Position numbers and translations under genes: made by a program. DNA of 16,091 nucleotides, taken from an uncultured Prevotella sp. (lineage in GTDB: Bacteria > Bacteroidota > Bacteroidia > Bacteroidales > Bacteroidaceae). Within the stretch, counting starts at the first letter, position 1. Each line of letters begins with the position of its first letter. The stretch covers positions 1-16,091 of the forward strand of contig CAAGLS010000083.1 of assembly GCA_900770845.1 (NCBI GenBank). Reading direction: 5' to 3'. Below the pieces are notes generated by a model. It was not told the origin of the DNA, ran no database searches, and saw only the letters and a list, made by a program, of their open reading frames with translations. Of this stretch, positions 7,079-14,795 are shown piece by piece.

Positions 7079-9118
7079 ATGAAGAAAAGACTACTATTTG
7101 TATTGGTTTCTATCGGTATTTCGGTCCTCTCCAATGCTCAGAACTACCGCATGAAAGTGACAATGAAGGATGGTTCGACCACCGTGTTTCAGGCAAGTGA
7201 GGTGAAGGATGTTACTTTTGATGATAATGGGTCTACCGACACGGCTGCGGTGGAATATGTAGAAGTGGCCGGAATCAAATGGGCCAAGGGAAACTTGCGC
7301 TATGTCCAGGGAGAGTGGACAGTCGCCGACTGCCAGTGGGCTTCTACACAGTATGTCAGTGGAAATACAGATCAGACGCTCAAGGCTGACTATCAGAATT
7401 CGGAGTACTTCTCTTGGGGCATCGTGGGTAAGGATGCTGTGGAGGGAAGCTGGTGCAACGTGCCTGGGATAGACTTGACAAAGTTCTATTCTGACGGCGA
7501 GGCAACTGTGGAGACCGAGGATTTCGATGCTGCCGAGTGTGGCGATTTGGCTAAATGGGCCACACGTGGAAGCTACCGTATGCCCACCAAGAACGAGTTT
7601 GACCAACTCGTCGCTCAGGCCTCACAGCAATATGGCTATGTGACAACTCCAGAGGGCAATCAGGTCTACGGTTTTCTCTTTACCAATCCTGCCGGAGATG
7701 TGGAGCAAAATCTGGAACCACGAGAGATTTCTCTTGCCGAGTTGGAGACGGGGCTCTTCCTTCCCGCCGCCGGACTGGGCTACTATGACAACATCACACA
7801 TGCCGGCCGTTCGGGCTATTACTGGTCGTCGACTCCTATAGAAGGCACAACCAACGGGCGCGATGCTTATGAATTGGATTTCTCGGCCGATGGAGTGGGA
7901 GTGAGCCCTACGCTCCGTTCCCTGCGCTGTGCAATCCGTCCGGTTGTGAACGGACAATCGGATACTCCTCAAGACACCTATGTCAATATGACGGTGGACG
8001 ACCTCAATGCTCTCACATCCGACCGCTCCAGCGTCAACCTTACGATAAACGATGTTCCAGCCACCATTACCTATATATATAATAACGATGTCTATCTGCG
8101 TTGTGGAAATTCCGCCATCCGACTCTCCTCGACGGGGCTGGAGAATGTTGTCAGCAAAGGTGAGGTTTGTATGGGTACCGTCAAGGGTGACTTCAAATTG
8201 ATTGACGGAATGCCTGTGCTGGTTGGGAACGACAGTACGGAGGCTTCACTGACCAATTTCATGCATTTCCCAGGCGGATCTGAGGTCGGGCCAACTGATG
8301 CCACGCTCGGCGAGATTGTGGACGGCCAGCATCGCTGCGATCTCATACAACTGACCGGCATCACTCTGGTAGAGAATGAATACGGTATTGTGTACACAAA
8401 AAGCGGTGACGCAGAAGTGATGATCGCTGATGGCTTCGGTGTGAATGCTATGCCCGCTACCATAGATGCAAATGCCAAGTATGTCATAGAGGGAATCTTT
8501 GCCAGCGGCAATCCCTTTATGATATATCCCACGAAGACCGTCGCGTACATTCCCGATGAGGCTGAGAATCTTGCCGCCTTTAAGCAGATACCCGACGGAG
8601 CAAGCACCAGAGTCAAACTCACCGATGCACGGGTGACCTATGTGTTCCGGCCTTTTGGTGAAACCTACTCTTATGTGCGGGATGCCAGTGGAGCCGCATG
8701 TTTCCGCAATTTCAATTTAGGCTTCGATGATGAGGGCAAGACCCTCAATGGCACACTTGCTGCGAAATATTCTGAACGTTGTATTGAAACCACAGATTCC
8801 ACCAACGGCGACAGTCTGACCATTGCAGCTGGGGAGGTGCCTCAGCCCATAGAAAAGAAACTGGGCGACATCACCGTCAATGACGTGGACGAGCTGATTA
8901 CGGTTAAGGGCGTTAAGATTGTTGATGGCGGAACCGGCTACTACCGCCTGGCTACAACGGAAGGCCCCTCAGACGTGTTTGTCAGCAATGGCTTCTATCT
9001 CAACGGCAACCTCTTTGACAGCCTCGACGCTGACTCCACTTACGATATTACCGGCATTCTCTCTTCTGATAACGGAATGACCATAAAACTGACACAATGG
9101 TTCACAAAATCAAAATAA
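7079..9118 (+). CDS. Secreted surface protein: FISUMP-like domain plus OB-like beta repeats
   Basis: This 679-residue exported protein has a signal peptide ending near SNA-Q21. Residues 22-49 repeat the ...VTMKDGSTTVF...EVKDVTF module found in the preceding protein. Residues about 60-290 match the FISUMP / C-type-lectin-like pattern: IKWAKGNL, YRMPTKNEFDQL, GLFLPAAGLGYY, GYYWSSTP, a Phe/Ala-rich strand and RSLRCAIRPVV. From about 303 to 679 there are roughly four related beta-rich segments, each with a ...V.L....V.....YI/YVR or GIVYTK core and an ...YVIEGIF or TYDITGIL closing strand. They look like OB-fold-type domains of the kind seen in Bacteroidales surface proteins. No catalytic residues are evident, so binding or adhesion is the likely role. 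The C-terminus (IKLTQWFTKSK) lacks a clear sorting domain. It starts nine bases after the previous stop and ends four bases before the next gene, so it sits in one operon. Confidence 0.8.
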   Translation: MKKRLLFVLVSIGISVLSNAQNYRMKVTMKDGSTTVFQASEVKDVTFDDNGSTDTAAVEYVEVAGIKWAKGNLRYVQGEWTVADCQWASTQYVSGNTDQTLKADYQNSEYFSWGIVGKDAVEGSWCNVPGIDLTKFYSDGEATVETEDFDAAECGDLAKWATRGSYRMPTKNEFDQLVAQASQQYGYVTTPEGNQVYGFLFTNPAGDVEQNLEPREISLAELETGLFLPAAGLGYYDNITHAGRSGYYWSSTPIEGTTNGRDAYELDFSADGVGVSPTLRSLRCAIRPVVNGQSDTPQDTYVNMTVDDLNALTSDRSSVNLTINDVPATITYIYNNDVYLRCGNSAIRLSSTGLENVVSKGEVCMGTVKGDFKLIDGMPVLVGNDSTEASLTNFMHFPGGSEVGPTDATLGEIVDGQHRCDLIQLTGITLVENEYGIVYTKSGDAEVMIADGFGVNAMPATIDANAKYVIEGIFASGNPFMIYPTKTVAYIPDEAENLAAFKQIPDGASTRVKLTDARVTYVFRPFGETYSYVRDASGAACFRNFNLGFDDEGKTLNGTLAAKYSERCIETTDSTNGDSLTIAAGEVPQPIEKKLGDITVNDVDELITVKGVKIVDGGTGYYRLATTEGPSDVFVSNGFYLNGNLFDSLDADSTYDITGILSSDNGMTIKLTQWFTKSK

Positions 9119-9122
9119 GACA

Positions 9123-10913
9123 ATGAGACACTACCGTTCTTTACTCCTCTTTTTTATAATTATTTGCCTTGCCCTACCAGGACGCTTGCAGGCACAGCGC
9201 AAAGACATTATCCTGTCCAAAGCTGGGACACTGTCCCAAATGGTTGGCGACATCACGCAAGTCACCTCGCTTAAAGTCTCCGGACCCGTCAACGGCTCTG
9301 ACCTGCGCACAATCCACGAGATGTGCGGTATGGACTTTGACCACAACACAACACAGGGGAAACTGGATTCACTCGACCTAACCGATGCCGATATTGTGAA
9401 AGGTGGGAAAAGCTATTATAAAAATACTGAAACTGGCGAGAGTTTCTACACGCATGACAACGTCCTTGGACAAAGCGGACTGGAAGGATGTTTTTCCTTG
9501 ACCTACGTGGCCTTGCCCAAAACGCTGCAAGACGTGGGTATAAGAGCCTTTGCCAGTTGTCCGTTGAAAGAAATCTGCATTGATGAGTCCAACGACTGGC
9601 TTACTGCCATTGACGGGGTACTCTACACCAAGGATTTGACGGTGATGAAGGGATTTCCTGCCGAAAGGTTCAAGTCCTCCGATTGCTTTCAAGCTCCAGA
9701 AGGTCTGCGTGAAATCCCTGAATTTTGCATGATGTTGGGACAAATGGGCGAAGTAGACCTTCCCTCGACCGTGGAGACGATTGGCCATCAGGCACTGTTC
9801 AGTTGTGAGCAACTGAGCAGAGTGGTCCTGCCGGCAGCCTTGAAGTCGCTTGCCTACGATGCTTTCGTTTCTTGTGGCAACCTGAAGGAGGTGAGGCTTG
9901 ACGCAGGCAATGCGAATTATGCGGTCAAAGAAGGTGTGCTCTACAACAAGCAGCTCACCACGCTATGCCTTTTTCCTCCAGCGCTGGACCTCAGTTCTTT
10001 TGAGATACCGGCCACGGTTACTGATATTTGGCCGTATGCTTTTGCCTTCTGCCGGAATCTGACAGCCATCTCGCTGCCTGAGTCCTTGACTTCTATTGGC
10101 GTTGGGGCTTTCGGCGGATGCGACAAGCTGCAGTCCATGACAGTTCCCGCGAAAGTGACTTCGCTGCCCGACTACACTTTTGCCAATTGTGGCAGTCTGA
10201 AAAGCGTCACGTTGCCTGCCGGCATGTTGGAGTTGGGCGCTTGGTGTTTTGACCAGTGCGGGCTGTTGTCCGACGTGAATATCCCCGACGGCATCACAGC
10301 TTTCCCCGACGGTCTGTTTTGCGACTGTGCGTCGCTCACTCATGTTCATATCCCTGAAGGTGTGACTCAAGTCGGTTCCTCCGTTTTCTATGGATGCGAG
10401 GCTCTTCAGTCAGTCGATTTACCCGATAAGGTCAACAGCATCGGTGCGTATGCTTTCATGAACTGCAAGTCGTTGAATCGTATCACTATTCCAGAGAATG
10501 TAGCTGAAATTCCTTACTCCACTTTCACTTGGTGTTCGGCCCTGGAGGAAGTCACATTGCCTTCTACGCTGAAAAGAATCGACGATTTCGCCTTTGTGGG
10601 TTGTGAAAAGCTTCAGACTCTTCGTTGTTTTGCCGTGGATCCTCCCGCATGTGGCAATTCCGTTTTTTATAAGGTCAACGACAAGGCAGACCTTTATGTG
10701 CCCAATGAGGCTGTGGAATCCTATAAGGCAGCATCCGACTGGTCGGCGTTTCATATCGTTGGGGTAGATGTCACCGGACTTTCCTCCTTGCATGGCACTG
10801 CTGAGGAAAGGACTGAATATTACAATCTCAATGGGACTCGTCTGTCCTCGCCCAACCAAGGACTGACAATCCTGCGTCGCGGCAACTCTAAAGGGCGGAT
10901 CGTATTGCGGTAG
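9123..10913 (+). CDS. BspA-like leucine-rich repeat surface protein
   Basis: This 596-residue exported protein has a signal peptide (hydrophobic 6-20, cleavage probably after LQA24). Residues about 120-505 hold roughly a dozen LRR_5 (BspA / Treponema-type) repeats of about 23 residues with the pattern L..V.LP..L..IG..AF..C, for example LTAISLPESLTSIGVGAFGG and LQSVDLPDKVNSIGAYAFMN. Two interruptions carry the family motif GVLY.K.LT (165-173 and 271-279). Residues 522-548 (ADLYVPNEAVESYKAASDW, then FHIVG) are the usual cap after the repeats. The C-terminus EYYNLNGTRLSS...GLTILRRGNSKGRIVLR is the YYNL.G.R..NP..GL.I...G..KG..V.. tail common in Prevotella surface proteins. BspA proteins bind host extracellular proteins and other bacteria. 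The ligand here is unknown. It is the last gene of the three-gene run and is followed by hairpins and a strong terminator. Confidence 0.92.
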   Translation: MRHYRSLLLFFIIICLALPGRLQAQRKDIILSKAGTLSQMVGDITQVTSLKVSGPVNGSDLRTIHEMCGMDFDHNTTQGKLDSLDLTDADIVKGGKSYYKNTETGESFYTHDNVLGQSGLEGCFSLTYVALPKTLQDVGIRAFASCPLKEICIDESNDWLTAIDGVLYTKDLTVMKGFPAERFKSSDCFQAPEGLREIPEFCMMLGQMGEVDLPSTVETIGHQALFSCEQLSRVVLPAALKSLAYDAFVSCGNLKEVRLDAGNANYAVKEGVLYNKQLTTLCLFPPALDLSSFEIPATVTDIWPYAFAFCRNLTAISLPESLTSIGVGAFGGCDKLQSMTVPAKVTSLPDYTFANCGSLKSVTLPAGMLELGAWCFDQCGLLSDVNIPDGITAFPDGLFCDCASLTHVHIPEGVTQVGSSVFYGCEALQSVDLPDKVNSIGAYAFMNCKSLNRITIPENVAEIPYSTFTWCSALEEVTLPSTLKRIDDFAFVGCEKLQTLRCFAVDPPACGNSVFYKVNDKADLYVPNEAVESYKAASDWSAFHIVGVDVTGLSSLHGTAEERTEYYNLNGTRLSSPNQGLTILRRGNSKGRIVLR

Positions 10914-10940
10914 AATCTTGAAAGTCACTTTTTCCCTACT

Positions 10941-10960
10941 CTTATCACTCCTTTGATAAG
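10941..10960 (+). other. Seven-base hairpin after the LRR gene
   Basis: CTTATCA and TGATAAG pair perfectly around a six-base loop, 27 bases after the stop of the LRR gene. There is no U-run behind it, so it is not a terminator itself. It could protect the 3' end of the message or be incidental. Confidence 0.35.
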
Positions 10961-10996
10961 GACCTCTATGTTATTGTAAAGAGGTTATGTCAGACA

Positions 10997-11038
10997 GGCA
11001 ACCATGACTCGCGAGTTGTGGTTGCCGTTTTACTTTTA
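10997..11038 (+). terminator. Rho-independent terminator of the surface-protein operon
   Basis: GGCAACCA at 10997-11004 pairs with TGGTTGCC at 11019-11026. The inside continues as two G-U wobbles and then ACTCG/CGAGT, so the 30 bases form an almost fully paired hairpin. GTTTTACTTTTACTT follows. The position, about 85 bases after the LRR gene and before the receptor promoter, closes the operon cleanly. Confidence 0.85.
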
Positions 11039-11248
11039 CTTGCTGGAGACTGTCCTTGATAATTTGGCATTTTGAGACCGGTAGCTTTCAGAAGGAGACC
11101 ACAACATTGATGGTGTTATTTTATTAACGCTTCCCTTTTGGGGCACCTGCCTTAATCTAAATCAATTATTTCGTTACAAATCTATTAATTCTTCCCTCTT
11201 GGTAACGGATTTTTCAATATTATGTACTACATATTCCCTTTTTTTTGT
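11039..11248. other. Gene-free upstream region of the TonB-dependent receptor
   Basis: With the terminator before it, this makes up a gap of about 400 bases without a supportable gene between the LRR gene and the receptor. It is A/T-rich and has no open frame with a plausible start. Its visible contents are the imperfect direct repeat described separately, a TTCCCTT at 11234-11240 and the promoter element at its end. No small RNA signature was recognised. Confidence 0.6.
11123..11202 (+). promoter_or_regulatory. Imperfect 19-bp direct repeat upstream of the receptor promoter
   Basis: ATTAACGCTTCCCTTTTGG at 11123-11141 and ATTAATTCTTCCCTCTTGG at 11184-11202 agree at 16 of 19 positions and are 61 bases apart, close to six helical turns. 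A third TTCCCTT lies at 11234-11240, 42 bases (four turns) after the second. The core TTCCCTY(T)TTGG is also part of the candidate LytTR operator at 6472-6503 (ATTCCCTTTTTGG in its first copy). They may be binding sites for one regulator, but the sequence alone does not prove it. Confidence 0.42.
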
Positions 11249-11256
11249 TAAATTTG
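11249..11256 (+). promoter_or_regulatory. -7 promoter element (TAnnTTTG) of the receptor gene
   Basis: TAAATTTG matches the Bacteroidetes -7 consensus TAnnTTTG exactly. Transcription would start near 11263, with a leader of about 54 bases that is rich in A and T and ends at the ATG at 11317. No clear TTTG -33 element lies 19-21 bases upstream, so the promoter may rely on an activator or the A/T-rich upstream DNA. Confidence 0.6.
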
Positions 11257-11316
11257 CCACCGAAAAGTAAATGATGGGACGACCCATGTTAATTTTAAAT
11301 TAATTTTCTTTATGCT

Positions 11317-14300
11317 ATGCTGAAAAGATTGCATTATCTCATGACGTTGCTTTTGTGCTTCTTCACAACATCTGTCATGGCTCAGGTTACAACTTCTGGT
11401 ATCGCCGGAAAAGTTGTTGCAGGAGACGAGAATTTGATTGGCGTAACTGTCACTGCGGTTCACGAGCCTTCGGGAACCCGCTACAACGCCGTAACCAATG
11501 CTGATGGACGCTATACCATCCAGGGTATGCGTGTGGGTGGCCCTTACACTGTCACCTTCAACTACATCGGTTACAAGGAGGAAGCCAAGCACGGCGTGCA
11601 GCTTGCCCTTGGTAACACGGAGATGATTGACATCAACTTGAAAGAGGATGCTCGGACCTTGGGCGAGGTGGTGGTCACCGGCCAAGCTGGGCGTGGAGGC
11701 AATGGACCTGCCACCAACTTCTCGCGCACTCAGATTGAAGACGTTCCTACCGTCAACCGCAACATCTATGATGTGGCCAAGCTCTCGCCGATGGTCAACG
11801 TCAACCGCAACGGTGGCATCACCATCAACGGTACCAACAACCGCTACAACTCTTTCCAGATCGATGGTATGGTGGCTAACGACGTGTTCGGCCTCACGTC
11901 CAGCGGCACGAACGGCGGTCAGACGGGTGCCAACCCCATCTCGCTTGATGCAATCGATCAGATTCAGGTCTCTGTTTCGCCGTTTGATATTCGTCAGAGC
12001 GGTTTCACCGGTGGTGCCATCAACGCCATTACCAAGTCGGGTACCAACAAATTCACGGGTACTGCCTTTGGATACTATACCGATGAGAACATGTATGGCC
12101 GCTACAACCAGCATCTCGACAAGAAGGTTAAACTTACTGATGAGACTACACAGACCTACGGCTTCACCTTTGGTGGCCCTATCGTGAAAGACAAGTTGTT
12201 CTTCTTTACTTCTTACGAATACAAGAAGCATTCCTATCCCCAGACTCTCTACGCTGGCTCGGAAAACTATTTCCTTACCAAGGAGACCGCCGACGCCATC
12301 CTCAGCCGCTACAATGCTGTGACGGGCTTCACCGATGCCGCCGGACAGCGCAACATCAACCGCGAGGGCACTTCCCTGCTGGGCCGTTTGGATTGGAACA
12401 TCAACGACAAGAACCACTTCATGCTGCGCTATCAAGGCAACTTCTCCTACGATGACAATATCTCGGTGAGCACCAAGACCTTCACGTTCAACAACTCGGG
12501 ATACCGCATGAAGGACCGCACCAACTCCTTCGTGGCTGAGCTCACCTCGCATATCAGCGACAATCTCTACAATGAGCTGCGCTTTGGCGCCACGTTCGTG
12601 CGCGACCACCGCGACATCCGCTATCCTGGTCCCACGGTCTATATCAACGGCGCCAATGTCGTCAACTTGGGTACGGAGTATTCTTCGGGTGTCAACTTCC
12701 TCAACCAGGACATCTGGACAGCCGAGGACAACCTCTCCATCTACGCTGGTACGCACACCTTCACGCTCGGTCTCCACAACGAGTATTATAAGATGAAGAA
12801 CGCCTTCATCCAGGCCGCCAATGGTGAGTTCGTCTACAACTCCATCGAGGACTTCCTCAACGATGCCACTCCTGCATCCTACGTTTACAAGTATTCCGAC
12901 CCTGCAGTCACCGGCACCACCAAATGGGCTGCTCCCTTCAAGGCTGGCCTCTTTGGCTTCTATGCACAGGACAAGTGGGATCCCTCTGTCAACTTTGAGT
13001 TGACCTACGGCATCCGCTTTGACGTTCCCTTCTATTACAACCAGCCTACCGACAACCCCGCCTTCAACGCCACTGTTGACTGGGCTCAGGCCTCTGGCGC
13101 TCGTGTGGGCCGCATCCCCGCAAGCAACATCAATGTCTCGCCCCGTCTGGGCTTCCGCTGGTATCTCAACGATTCCCACGCTTCCATGCTCCGCGGCGGA
13201 GCCGGCATCTTCAATGGCCGTGCTCCCTTTGTTTGGATAGAGAATGCCTGGGCCAACACGGGCATCGAGATGAAGGGTGGCACCATCCGCAACGATGCAC
13301 CTAAGTTCGGCGACTATGGCAACAAGAATCCTATGGATGCCCTCAACTCTGGTAAGGCTCAGGCTGCTTCTCCCGACATCGTCACCGTGGACCACAAGTT
13401 CCGCTTCCCGCAGGCTTTCCGCGCCAACTTGGCTTGGGAGCAGAAACTTCCTTGGGGCATGAAGCTCACTTTGGAGGCTCTCTACAGCAAGGCCCTCAAC
13501 GCTGTGTGGTTTGAGAACCTCTGCCTCAAGCAGCAGGGCACTGTCTATGCCGTTCCCGGCGTGGAGGCTTCTGGCGCTCCTTACTATTCGAGCAACCAGT
13601 CGAGCGCTACCACCGACGGTGGCACCTATCGCGCCAACTCTGTCATCAACCTCACCAACACCAATAAGGGACATAGCTACAGCTTCACGGCACAGTTGGA
13701 GAAGAGCTTCGACTTCGGCCTGAGTGTCTTGGCAAGCTACACCTTCGGCCATTCCTACTCTGTGAATGATGGTACTTCCTCTGTGGCCTTGTCCAACTGG
13801 GGCTACTTCTATTCCGTCGACCCCAACAAGAAAGAGGTCAGCTACTCCATGTTCGACATTCCTCACAAGGTGATGGTCCAGGTGTCCTACGACTCCAAGC
13901 GTTATGGCCGTTTCCAGACCCATGCCTCGCTGGTCTACAATGGATGCAGCGGCTCGCGCTACTCCCTGACCATGAACGACCTCGTGTCGGCTTCTTACAA
14001 CGGTGAGTATCGCCGTGGCAACTCCTTGCTCTACATTCCTACTCAGACCGAGCTCCAGAACATGAATATGAGCGAGGAGGACAAGGTGAGCTTCGAGAAT
14101 TGGATTGAGAACGACAAGTATGCCAAGGACCACCGTGGCCAGTATGCCAAGCGCAACAGCAACGCCACTCCTTGGGAAAACCATTTCGACTTCCACCTCA
14201 CGCAAGATTTCTACTATCTTAAGGAGCGTGGCAGCAAGCTCTCCTTGGTGTTCGATATTCTCAATGTTGGCAACCTCATCAACAAGCACTGGGGTGAGTA

Positions 14301-14466
14301 CTACAGTGGCCTGTGGAATGAGAACATCCTCAGTGTCACCAAGGTCGCTTTCGACAAGAAGACAGGTGTTGCAACTCCTTCATTCTCTTACTTGGGCTAC
14401 AAGCCCAACGTGAGCGACGTGTCGAGCCGTTGGCACATGCAGCTTGGCTTGCGCCTCACTTTCTAA
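11317..14466 (+). CDS. Oar-like TonB-dependent outer-membrane receptor with carboxypeptidase-regulatory-like N-domain
   Basis: This 1049-residue outer-membrane beta-barrel protein has a signal peptide that ends at MA-Q23. Residues about 27-108 form a carboxypeptidase-regulatory-like beta-sandwich (GIAGKVVAGDENLIGVTVTA, NADGRYTIQGM, YIGYKEE), followed by TLGEVVVTG (114-122), a TonB-box-like segment. The plug covers roughly 125-245 (ITINGTNNRYNSFQIDG, DQIQVSVSPFDIRQSGFTGG). The rest is the barrel, ending in MQLGLRLTF with the C-terminal Phe expected for BAM recognition. The overall plan matches the Oar family and not classical SusC. No SusD-like lipoprotein gene follows, and both ends of the gene are bounded by terminators, so it is transcribed alone. 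Codon choice is strongly biased (almost no TTA, CTA or TCA over about 990 codons), which suggests high expression. The transported ligand is unknown. Confidence 0.92.
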   Translation: MLKRLHYLMTLLLCFFTTSVMAQVTTSGIAGKVVAGDENLIGVTVTAVHEPSGTRYNAVTNADGRYTIQGMRVGGPYTVTFNYIGYKEEAKHGVQLALGNTEMIDINLKEDARTLGEVVVTGQAGRGGNGPATNFSRTQIEDVPTVNRNIYDVAKLSPMVNVNRNGGITINGTNNRYNSFQIDGMVANDVFGLTSSGTNGGQTGANPISLDAIDQIQVSVSPFDIRQSGFTGGAINAITKSGTNKFTGTAFGYYTDENMYGRYNQHLDKKVKLTDETTQTYGFTFGGPIVKDKLFFFTSYEYKKHSYPQTLYAGSENYFLTKETADAILSRYNAVTGFTDAAGQRNINREGTSLLGRLDWNINDKNHFMLRYQGNFSYDDNISVSTKTFTFNNSGYRMKDRTNSFVAELTSHISDNLYNELRFGATFVRDHRDIRYPGPTVYINGANVVNLGTEYSSGVNFLNQDIWTAEDNLSIYAGTHTFTLGLHNEYYKMKNAFIQAANGEFVYNSIEDFLNDATPASYVYKYSDPAVTGTTKWAAPFKAGLFGFYAQDKWDPSVNFELTYGIRFDVPFYYNQPTDNPAFNATVDWAQASGARVGRIPASNINVSPRLGFRWYLNDSHASMLRGGAGIFNGRAPFVWIENAWANTGIEMKGGTIRNDAPKFGDYGNKNPMDALNSGKAQAASPDIVTVDHKFRFPQAFRANLAWEQKLPWGMKLTLEALYSKALNAVWFENLCLKQQGTVYAVPGVEASGAPYYSSNQSSATTDGGTYRANSVINLTNTNKGHSYSFTAQLEKSFDFGLSVLASYTFGHSYSVNDGTSSVALSNWGYFYSVDPNKKEVSYSMFDIPHKVMVQVSYDSKRYGRFQTHASLVYNGCSGSRYSLTMNDLVSASYNGEYRRGNSLLYIPTQTELQNMNMSEEDKVSFENWIENDKYAKDHRGQYAKRNSNATPWENHFDFHLTQDFYYLKERGSKLSLVFDILNVGNLINKHWGEYYSGLWNENILSVTKVAFDKKTGVATPSFSYLGYKPNVSDVSSRWHMQLGLRLTF

Positions 14467-14490
14467 AGTTTTTTTTCATTCTCTATAGTG

Positions 14491-14540
14491 CAGGGGTGCT
14501 TTCCTTTATGGGACGGTGCCCCTGTTTTTTTTGTTTTTTT
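14491..14540 (+). terminator. Rho-independent terminator of the receptor gene
   Basis: CAGGGGTGC at 14491-14499 pairs with GTGCCCCTG at 14516-14524 (nine pairs, two of them G-U) around a 16-base loop. TTTTTTTTG and another seven Ts follow. It lies 25 bases after the receptor stop codon. Confidence 0.88.
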
Positions 14541-14551
14541 TCGACTGCCCA

Positions 14552-14639
14552 CGATGTGTGACAATTGGCACGGTATATCGTGGCGGTTGTTCTGATATAT
14601 CGTGGCAGTTGGTACGGTCTATCGTGTCAATTGCCACAC
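14552..14639. repeat. Four 22-bp tandem repeats with palindromic core GTGNCARTTGNYAC
   Basis: Four units start at 14552, 14574, 14596 and 14618, exactly 22 bases apart. Units 2 and 3 share TATATCGTGGC.GTTG, unit 4 reads TCTATCGTGTCAATTG, and unit 1 is divergent at its left but carries GTGACAATTGGCACGG. Each unit contains a core, GTGACAATTGGCAC (14558), GTGGCGGTTGTTCT (14580), GTGGCAGTTGGTAC (14602) and GTGTCAATTGCCAC (14624). The outer two are palindromes apart from one base on each side of CAATTG. A further partial copy lies inverted at 14544-14555 (ACTGCCCACGAT). The array sits between the receptor terminator and the cupin gene, about 155 bases before that gene's start. It could be a multi-site operator, a structured RNA element or an intergenic repeat family. 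The rest of this 329-base gap (14640-14795) shows no gene or clear promoter. Confidence 0.75.
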
Positions 14640-14795
14640 AAGATAAATTAGCTGTCGCTGCGGGAGGGGTAATCTGTGTTTTTCAAGCTGATTGCCTGTA
14701 AAGCTTGGCCGATAATCCTTATTTTCAGGTCCTGCCATAATAGATGACCTCTCATCGCGTTATTACAATAGGTGAACAAAAAAAACGAAACAGCG

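Noticed and set aside
11248..14289. 1013-codon open frame on the minus strand
   Set aside because: It lies wholly opposite the receptor gene and in register with its codons. Its openness follows from the receptor's avoidance of TTA, CTA and TCA. The translation is Val/Gly/Glu-rich with no domain or signal pattern.
11317..14466. SusC of a polysaccharide utilisation locus
   Set aside because: No SusD-like lipoprotein or glycan enzyme gene is adjacent, the unit ends in a terminator, and the sequence follows the Oar pattern.
14552..14639. CRISPR-like array in the 22-bp repeats
   Set aside because: The units are contiguous without spacers, imperfect, and only four in number.
14516..14701. 61-codon forward frame after the receptor
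   Set aside because: It runs through the terminator and the 22-bp repeats, opens inside the terminator loop and has no sensible product.
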